A stretch of 64,000 bases of DNA from positions 310,001 to 374,000 of the forward strand of contig CALYLX010000067.1 of assembly GCA_944990035.1 (NCBI GenBank), written 5' to 3'. Of this stretch, positions 58,368 through 64,000 are shown in pieces. Within the stretch, counting starts at the first letter, position 1; each line of letters starts with the position of its first letter. Source of the DNA: Clitopilus passeckerianus. Taxonomy: Eukaryota; Basidiomycota; Agaricomycetes; Agaricales; Entolomataceae. Position numbers and translations under genes: made by a program. The notes under the pieces were generated by a model, which made no database searches, had not been told where the DNA came from, and saw only the letters and a list, made by a program, of their open reading frames with translations.

Positions 58368-59657
58368 TTCTGAGGCAGTATGGTGTGAGTACTGAGGTCG
58401 TCACTGTCAGTGGTAAGGGCAGGCGACTCACAATTATACTAGCAGATGGAGGTGAGCGTGGAGAAACTGGAGCTCGACCCTGCTGCCGTCTGTGTCAGTA
58501 CTCAGGAGCAGTAATCCCATTGCGGAGAGATCCTTACCGAGGGTTCACAGGCTCACACATGGTATGCAGCTCCCTGCAATTGATGAAAGCTTCGCTGAGT
58601 TTGAGGTTACGCGGGGCAACAGTATGATCGATCTCGATTAACGAGAACCAGAGCCTCGGCCTCCGGAAAACCGGTATCTTACAGGCCGCCAATGATGGTA
58701 ACTGGACTCGCAACGTCACGCTAATCCCCAATTCGAAGTCCAAAACGAGCCTGTCAGAGCCCTTATCAATAATAGACAACTGTCCTGTCGTCTGTCATGA
58801 GGGGTAAGTTGCGGAGGAGCATCAAAGCCACCAGAAAGCTCAACAGAATACGGGAGGAGCTAGGATTAGATTGTGATAACAACGACAGAGCTCCATGCGA
58901 TGAGGAAGGCCAAGCTTTGTTCGCAAGCGGCGCATTCCGCAAGTGACTGATAGTGGTCGCAAATACCCACAAAAAGCTCAAGTTGATCGTGGCCGACTTC
59001 TGGATGGCCAACTAGGTCCGGAGTAATCCAATCCCAGTTTTGTCATTTGGTTCTCTCCTCAATTGGCGAAACATTGAGCGGCAAATGTTACGAATAGAAT
59101 CGATGAATAGAATACCTAGTGTTGTCAACTACCATGGGCAGAATGTTACGATTGCAAGCAATGGTAGAATGTTCTACGTCGGAATATGAAGCTTATTTCG
59201 CTTCCTGCGGTCCGGCACATGCAATCTCCATATGCTACCATCGCATTTCATGTAGTCAAACTGGGCTTTGCCGCCCACAAAAGGCATCCGTCTGAGGCCA
59301 TGTTTCAATCCTCCACGCGATGATTGTACGGCAGAAGTTGCAAACAGAGTCGGATCAGGGAATTGGCCACTCAAGGCGTGCCTTTTTCTTCGGAGAGTGG
59401 TAAGCGCCCAGATCACTAAATATGGTCGGAGTAGATACAATGACGAACCACGGTTCGTATTGACATAACTAGTTCGCCCGAGACTTAAACCACTCAGCAG
59501 CTCCTGAAGTGCGAATCATTTCCATTTATCTTTCTCTGTGGACCTGTCAATCGATCTATTTGCCGCGTGGCGATGTCCACTCGAACGGATTGAATAAAGC
59601 CCACACTTTCTTGGAAACTTTGTTTTCCTCCTGTTCAACAAACGCCCGTGAAAAATC
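58368..59657. other. Intergenic region before the small secreted peptide gene
   Basis: No supported gene. Short minus-strand frames near 58534-59011 have no ATG in good context. TGAATAAAG at 59591-59599, followed by a CT-rich stretch, is a likely core promoter for the gene at 59658. Confidence 0.4.
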
Positions 59658-59863
59658 ATGCACGCATTCAGGCAGCTAATCACCGGGCTCGTTGTTGCGG
59701 TCCTTGCAATGAAGGTTGCTCATGCAGCGCCAGGTCAGTTTCCGTTTCGAATTGCCTTCTGGTATGAGCTCAACCCACCGCGTCACTAGTGGTCGAAACT
59801 GTGGATTGCGACGCAGAGGACCTGGAGAGACGTGGAACTGCCAACATTGCACTCTGTCTATGA
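59658..59863 (+). CDS. Small secreted peptide with a dibasic (Kex2-type) site
   Basis: Two exons (59658-59733 and 59790-59863) join in frame to a 49-residue peptide. The first 23-25 residues form a textbook signal peptide (MHAFRQLITGLVVAVLAMKV then AHAAP). The rest is VVETVDCDAEDLERRGTANI plus ALCL. The Arg-Arg pair would be cut by the Kex2 protease, freeing a nine-residue peptide GTANIALCL; two Cys are present in all. A TATA-like element and pyrimidine-rich stretch precede the ATG. The size, leader and dibasic site resemble precursors of secreted fungal peptides. There is no core repeat, unlike classic ustiloxin-type precursors. It is not a lipidated pheromone, since Cys is not at the fourth position from the end. 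A GTATGT...TCTCAG intron may follow in the 3' UTR. Confidence 0.5.
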
Positions 59864-60305
59864 CCGTTCTATGACCATGGTATGTTTCTCAGCTTGGATT
59901 GTCCCAGAATGGTACTGAGAACGTATCTCAGGGTCGACCAGTTCTATGGACGTTGAGAGGTGCCGTCCCTAGCACTGTAAGATGAAACGTGACAACTCGA
60001 TCCTGTGCAGCAACTGTGGAGAGCTGGATCTACACGGACAAAATGCTGCATATTATGACCAACATTATTCTTCGAGGGATTCCTCATTCATAGATGGGGA
60101 TATTGCTACGGCAGCTGTTCTTTAGAGTCGTTTAACGGAATCGTACAAACATGTATAATTAGCATCATTTCTGGAATCTCCAGTATATCGCCGTGTGCCT
60201 TGCTCAGCAATACCTGGTTCCATACCGTCATGACGAAGGTCCACGTCTAACAGTCGATGTAGCTCAGTACTCACCTCGTTCTATTCATGACACGATCGTT
60301 CGATT
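59864..60305. other. Intergenic region, small peptide to UstYa-like gene 1
   Basis: A probable untranslated intron (GTATGT at 59880 to CTCAG near 59930) is visible. No further coding sequence is supported. Confidence 0.35.
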
Positions 60306-60998
60306 ATGTTGACTATCCCGAAACTACGTTCTGAACGCACATTTCTCCTGGTCGTAACTCTGCTACTCGTCTCACTTGCTACGATCGTCTTTCGGGGTCA
60401 GATGACGCGACAGAATGTCCTCGCTGACAGAGAAAATTTCAGACTTGGCTCTTCTGAATCACTCGATGATGTTGTGGGTGAGTACAATCGGCTGGTATTC
60501 CGCTGTCGGAGGATTGAACATCGGATTCAAGTCACAAGCCATCCTCTGACCAAGAAATGGCGTATTTCGCCTCTAGAATCTGTCCACCTGCCTCTGGAGA
60601 ACACGCACCACTTGGATTTTGTAACACCCCTCGGTGACATGGAATGGAACGCGACTCTCCCCGCGGGCGGAGCCGTCGTCTACCTTGGGCCAAATAGGCA
60701 TGCCTACACTGTAGGGATGTTCCATCGGCTCAGATGTCTAAATATCATCCGCAAGAACCTTGCGGAATTCTACGCGGACGATTCTCCCGAAGCCAAGATA
60801 TCCCAGCCCACGTTGGTTCACCACTGCATGAACTATCTACGCCAAATGGTTCTATGCGATTCCGATGTGACGTTGGAGTCCATTCGTTCCGATCGTGGCA
60901 ATCATTTGACGACATGGGAGGTCACCCACGAATGCAAAGATTGGAGCGTTGTATACGAGGAAGCGGAGAAGAATTGGATGCTATTCAATGGGGTCTAG
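60306..60998 (+). CDS. UstYa-like (DUF3328) oxidase-type protein 1
   Basis: Membrane-anchored protein of the UstYa family, whose members catalyse oxidative cyclisation or other tailoring of peptides in ustiloxin-type pathways. The N-terminal helix lies at residues 12-28 (TFLLVVTLLLVSLATIVF). The family core shows YLGPNRHAYTVGMFHRLRCL, then LVHHCMNYLRQMVLCDSDVT, and ends with CKDWSVVYEEA. The second motif (HHCxxYLRQ) is canonical. The first reads HRLRC instead of HxxHC, so its second His is replaced by Arg, which could weaken catalysis. The frame is open without introns. A 54-bp in-frame intron with GTGAGT donor (about 60478-60531) may be removed, giving about 212 residues. Neighbours are a second UstYa-like gene in convergent orientation and a small secreted peptide gene. 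Confidence 0.88.
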   Translation: MLTIPKLRSERTFLLVVTLLLVSLATIVFRGQMTRQNVLADRENFRLGSSESLDDVVGEYNRLVFRCRRIEHRIQVTSHPLTKKWRISPLESVHLPLENTHHLDFVTPLGDMEWNATLPAGGAVVYLGPNRHAYTVGMFHRLRCLNIIRKNLAEFYADDSPEAKISQPTLVHHCMNYLRQMVLCDSDVTLESIRSDRGNHLTTWEVTHECKDWSVVYEEAEKNWMLFNGV

Positions 60999-61108
60999 TG
61001 AATGTCATGTAGTGTTGGCGCCATATTGCGATTGCATTAAGTGTACTTTTAGTTACTTCTCGACCGATATGGTCATGCTTCGTATTCAAAGATGACAATC
61101 CACGAGGT

Positions 61109-61742
61109 CTATCCTAGTGCATCTGCTTTCTGCGAGTTGTTCTCCCATTGAATTCTGTATCCATTCATCACCTGATAGACCTTCTCCCAATCCTTACAGA
61201 CATAACCGGCCGCCGTCCTATCTGTCTCGAAGTTTCTTTCTTCGAAATTTCCCGGCTCCAACGTAAGATCCGCCGAGCAGAGAGCAGATTGTCTGAGATA
61301 GTTTAGGCAGTGTTGAATGTGTCCTGGATTGGCTATACGCGCTTTACCGAATGCAAGGTTCAGCACTCGCAAGCAATGCATCTGGTGGAACATCGAGACC
61401 ATGAAGAGCCTATTTTCCGGCCCGAGCCTGACATAGCCGAAATCAGAACTTGTTAAGGAGAACCATTCGTCATCAGAGCTCTGGCCGAGTAGGGGATAGT
61501 GGACGGTTTCTTCTGCAATCATGAAAACATCTGGCAGCTCTTTGTGCGGGATGGGGAGCGTTGAAGGAAAGTCATGCCCGCGATATGCTATCATAGTCCA
61601 AAATCATGAGACAAAGTATCAGGAATCATTCAAAGAGACACGAACAGTAGGTTCTCTTTTCCCTGAGAGCCCAGACAATGTACAGCAAGCTCAGAAAACT
61701 GATTCCAAGCAGGACACAGGAGGTGAGGGGACGTTGACCCAT
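61109..61742 (-). CDS. UstYa-like (DUF3328) oxidase-type protein 2
   Basis: A second UstYa family protein. The first exon starts at 61742 (MGQRPLTSCVLLGISFLSLL, an N-terminal membrane helix). It joins across a short intron (GTTCGT donor, ATAG acceptor near 61593) to SYRGHDFPSTLPIPHKELPD. The core reads YVRLGPENRLFMVSMFHQMHC with the complete HxxHC motif, then HIQHCLNYLRQSALCSADLT with the second HxxHC-YLRQ motif, and VCKDWEKVYQV. It ends KADALG at 61109. About 190 residues is normal for the family. Both motifs are intact, so this copy should be catalytic. It converges with UstYa-like gene 1 (110 bp between stops), and the S33 hydrolase starts 397 bp beyond its start on the other strand. Confidence 0.9.
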
Positions 61743-62138
61743 GCTCGAACCGATTCGTGCGGGAGAGCAGTGCAACTGGATCCTGGTCTGTTCGTTGTTA
61801 TCGTATCCCTACCTGTATTATTTTTGCAGCTGCATTCGATACAGACGGAACCCCAGGTATACAATATAGTCAAGAGTCGTCAAGCCCTTGCCGAGATACG
61901 GCGCAGACCGAACGTGAAACCTTGAGCTTGAATCCCCAATGCGGAAGTTTTACCCACGGTTCTGTGATGTCTCCGAATGGAATGGACTGTCAACGAACTG
62001 TCACAAATTCACGGATCGCCGGTGCAATTGAAACTTTCGTCAGCTCATCTCCTCTTCCTCGTGGTTCGGTTCGAGTGGTTGAAGGGATTCTCCCCGTTAA
62101 AAGGTAAAGAAAGAAGATGTGATACTCTAGACGCCGTC
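61743..62138. promoter_or_regulatory. Divergent promoter, UstYa-like 2 and S33 hydrolase
   Basis: These 396 bp lie between two divergent start codons. An in-frame ATG at 61977 could extend the hydrolase by 54 residues, but that would bury its signal peptide, so I keep the later start. Confidence 0.4.
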
Positions 62139-63149
62139 ATGCTCGCCTTCAGTCGCCTTCAGTTGATCGTCTCTGCGACCGCGCTCTTGGTAGCAGCTTC
62201 GCCATTTAGCTCACACACAGAGTCGACTATCGCAGAAGGGTTTGCTCCCTTCCCCTATCAGGGAGAAACATACAGCACGTACTACAAGGTTATTGGGAAC
62301 CTGAAATCTCCCTCTCCTCCCGTTGTTGTACTACATGGCGGACCAGGTCTATCTCACGACTATTTGGCCCCGTTTGAGGACCTGGCAACGAAGTACAACC
62401 GTCCAGTTGTCCTCTATGATCAGCTGGGAAACGCGCGTTCTACTCACCTGGATGATAAGCCACAATCATTCTGGACATTCGACCTCTTTACCGGCGAACT
62501 CCAAAATCTTCTCTCACACCTTTCCATCGAGCGGTCATTCGACCTCGTGGGCCATTCTTGGGGTGGCATTCTCGCTTCGGAATTCGAAGTTCGCAAACAA
62601 CCCACTGGTTTGAAGCACCTCGTGCTTTCGGACGCTCCTTCTTCCGCAGCTCTTCAGTCGGAATCTCACCTTCAACTCCTGAAGGCGTTCCCGAAAGATG
62701 TGCAGGAAGGGTTCATTGGTGGGATGACCAATCCCACGGCATTCTACAATGCGCTGACCGTTTACTACGGAGTGCACGCGATGACCCTGAGGCCTGTGCC
62801 AACTGAATACAACTTTACGCTGAGCACAGTCTTTGGACCCCATGGTGATGTCACCGTCGCCAGTGCTCCGTGAGTAATGAGATGTCGACTACCCAAGTTC
62901 TCCCGCTAATCCGAACTCATGTTTAGGATCCTCCAAGATTGGACCATCGTTGATCGCCTCAGCGCAGTTCACGTCCCAACGCTGGTCATTAACGGCAAAA
63001 AAGATATTGTTCAAGACTTCGTCGTGGCGCCATTTGTTGAGAAGATTTCGAAAGCCAAGTGGGTCAAGTTCCAGGAATCAAGTCATACTCCTTTCTGGGA
63101 GGAACGAACCAAATACTTCGAAGTCTTGGACAAGTTCCTATCGGCGTAA
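62139..63149 (+). CDS. Secreted alpha/beta hydrolase, S33 proline-iminopeptidase-like
   Basis: Predicted peptidase or hydrolase of the S33 proline iminopeptidase family, which removes N-terminal proline from peptides. The start MLAFSRLQLIVSATALLVAA is a signal peptide. VVVLHGGPGLSHDY is the oxyanion loop (HGGPG, a family hallmark), and LYDQLGNARST follows. The nucleophile is in LVGHSWGGILASEF. The acid is in VINGKKDIVQDF, and the His in FQESSHTPFWEE. One intron (GTGAGT at about 62870 to TTTAG at about 62926) joins SAP to ILQDWTIVD. Total is about 318 residues, ending FLSA at 63149. Its place beside three UstYa-like genes and a short peptide gene makes a role in trimming a peptide product attractive. 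Small-molecule ester hydrolysis is also possible. Confidence 0.88.
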
Positions 63150-63626
63150 TGTGAGGAACCGAGGGCGAGGCAATCTAGAGATTTATTTACCATACGACAA
63201 CTGTACAAGCCATCTGATTATTCACCGACTTTCGCACTAAGCATGACGAAATACCCACTGACAAGTCCGAGGCGCAACATCCTTCCCAATCGAGAGTCAA
63301 GAACGCACCCAATTGGGATAAGCTGTCAACAGGAGCAAAAGGAGAAGATCTATGCCAACGGCTCTTTACACTCTGTGGGGAAGTGATTGAATGCTCCTAA
63401 GCGGTGAACGTAGAAGAACGTTCCATCTGAATGTTGAAGTAGTCTATACTCGTCTCCACGGACACACCCGTTTGGCGACTCACGCCAAAGATCCGGCGTT
63501 TTCGTATAGTTGCTACATGCATTTGTGACCACATGTGTGCGAACCTGAAGACCAATCAGCCCTCCCAATTGAACTGCTATCAGGGGCAGGGAGATCACAC
63601 TCACCCTTTCATTGAACACCATCGTC
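63150..63626. other. Intergenic region, S33 hydrolase to UstYa-like gene 3
   Basis: No supported gene. Minus-strand frames here are shadows. Confidence 0.4.
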
Positions 63627-64000
63627 ATGTACACTCGTCGAAGCGACAACGTCTATATCCTACCTGCTAGTGTCGTGCATACAGGGCTTGCCGTCCTAGT
63701 TCTATCACTGGTAGTCAACTTCGCAGAGACTTGGATCCGATTTGAGAGCCTGAGAGCAGGCACGATCCCAAGTAAGCCTCGCAAATACCCACACAAGACT
63801 CTATTGAACAGGAAAATTCCAGCGCAAAACTTTACTTGGGCCGAGAAGACGCCGAACCAACTTCCCATTGATGTGCGGCGAGTAGCATTGGAGGTGGTCG
63901 ACTCGGACCGATATGGGATGAATGCGACCAACGACTGGGCATCCATATTTCCTCGCGGTCTCGGCTTCGTGAAAGGAGGAGACGATGGAGAGTTCTACGC
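63627..64000 (+). CDS. UstYa-like (DUF3328) protein 3, cut by the window end
   Basis: From the ATG at 63627 the frame is open to the window edge (124 codons). It starts MYTRRSDNVYILPASVVHTG with an N-terminal helix (GLAVLVLSLVVNFAETW), then a linker. Next comes TWAEKTPNQLPIDVRRVALE, with SDRYGMNATNDWASIFPRGL and GFVKGGDDGEFYA. This layout, from W-x-x-x-x-P-x-x-L-P-I through DW-x-S-x-FPRG to GFV, is the segment that precedes the first HxxHC motif in UstYa proteins. The catalytic motifs would lie beyond the window. I treat it as a third family member by segment pattern, and the call depends on the missing part. Confidence 0.72.
   Translation, partial: MYTRRSDNVYILPASVVHTGLAVLVLSLVVNFAETWIRFESLRAGTIPSKPRKYPHKTLLNRKIPAQNFTWAEKTPNQLPIDVRRVALEVVDSDRYGMNATNDWASIFPRGLGFVKGGDDGEFY

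Noticed and set aside
59658..59863. The small secreted peptide as a lipidated mating pheromone
   Set aside because: Fungal pheromones end in a CaaX box with Cys fourth from the end. Here Cys is second from the end, and a signal peptide is present, which such pheromones lack.
59790..59880. A longer open frame in exon 2 of the small peptide gene (running to the GTATGT donor)
   Set aside because: It needs a phase-0 junction, but the first exon ends in phase 1. The frame that fits ends at 59863.
1..64000. tRNA, rRNA and CRISPR signals
   Set aside because: No B-box-like tRNA core with a matching stem, no rRNA sequence and no regular spaced repeat was seen while reading both strands.

Overview
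The window is nuclear DNA of an agaricomycete (mushroom-forming basidiomycete). The evidence is the gene style: many very short GT-AG introns (about 45-60 bp) and small exons. The families point the same way: DUF6533 and other seven-helix proteins, a DUF6535 membrane protein, an AA9 lytic polysaccharide monooxygenase, UstYa/DUF3328 proteins and a basidiomycete-type sesquiterpene synthase. I saw no tRNA, rRNA, CRISPR array or intact transposon. All splice models were read by eye from reading frame, splice sites and family knowledge. No alignment or database search was run.

Left part (1-18 kb). A BBE-like FAD oxidase (1604-3282, +) converges on an S9 prolyl-oligopeptidase-family peptidase (3403-5621, -). 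A very unusual gene follows (about 6341-12657, +). It is cut into some 25 small exons, and nearly every intron lies in phase 1. It encodes a disordered protein with repeated Gly/Ala-rich segments. One exon carries a run of nine C that breaks the otherwise perfect phase pattern. Next come a small protein resembling the fungal N-terminal domain of NLR/STAND proteins (13204-13698, +) and two tandem seven-helix membrane protein genes (14518-17635, -).

Middle part (19-40 kb) is a probable sesquiterpenoid biosynthetic cluster. It contains a class I terpene synthase (19463-21087, +), an MFS monocarboxylate-type transporter (21861-23866, -), a P450 (25206-27377, -) divergent from an FAD monooxygenase (28089-29950, +), and two paralogous P450s (32779-34930 and 37438-39540, +). 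The synthase would make the hydrocarbon, the oxygenases decorate it and the MFS protein may export product. The gaps of 2.8 and 2.5 kb beside the P450 pair hold no gene I can support.

Right part (40-64 kb). A DUF6535 membrane protein (40095-42798, +), an AA9 LPMO (42875-43803, -) and a large SHPRH/Irc20-like SNF2-RING protein (44454-50639, -) are followed by a tandem segmental duplication. Each copy pairs the 5' part of the SHPRH gene with a divergent DUF6533 gene. The second SHPRH piece (about 52915-53655) is a pseudogene, while both DUF6533 genes (51288-52548 and 54168-55413) look intact. A further seven-helix gene lies at 56089-57319 (-).

The last 6 kb hold a His-tailed single-pass membrane protein, a 49-residue secreted peptide with an Arg-Arg site, three UstYa-like genes (60306-60998 +, 61109-61742 -, 63627 to the window edge +) and a secreted S33 peptidase-like hydrolase (62139-63149, +). 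Together these look like a possible ribosomal-peptide or related oxidative-tailoring locus, and they are the most interesting candidate for an undescribed pathway.
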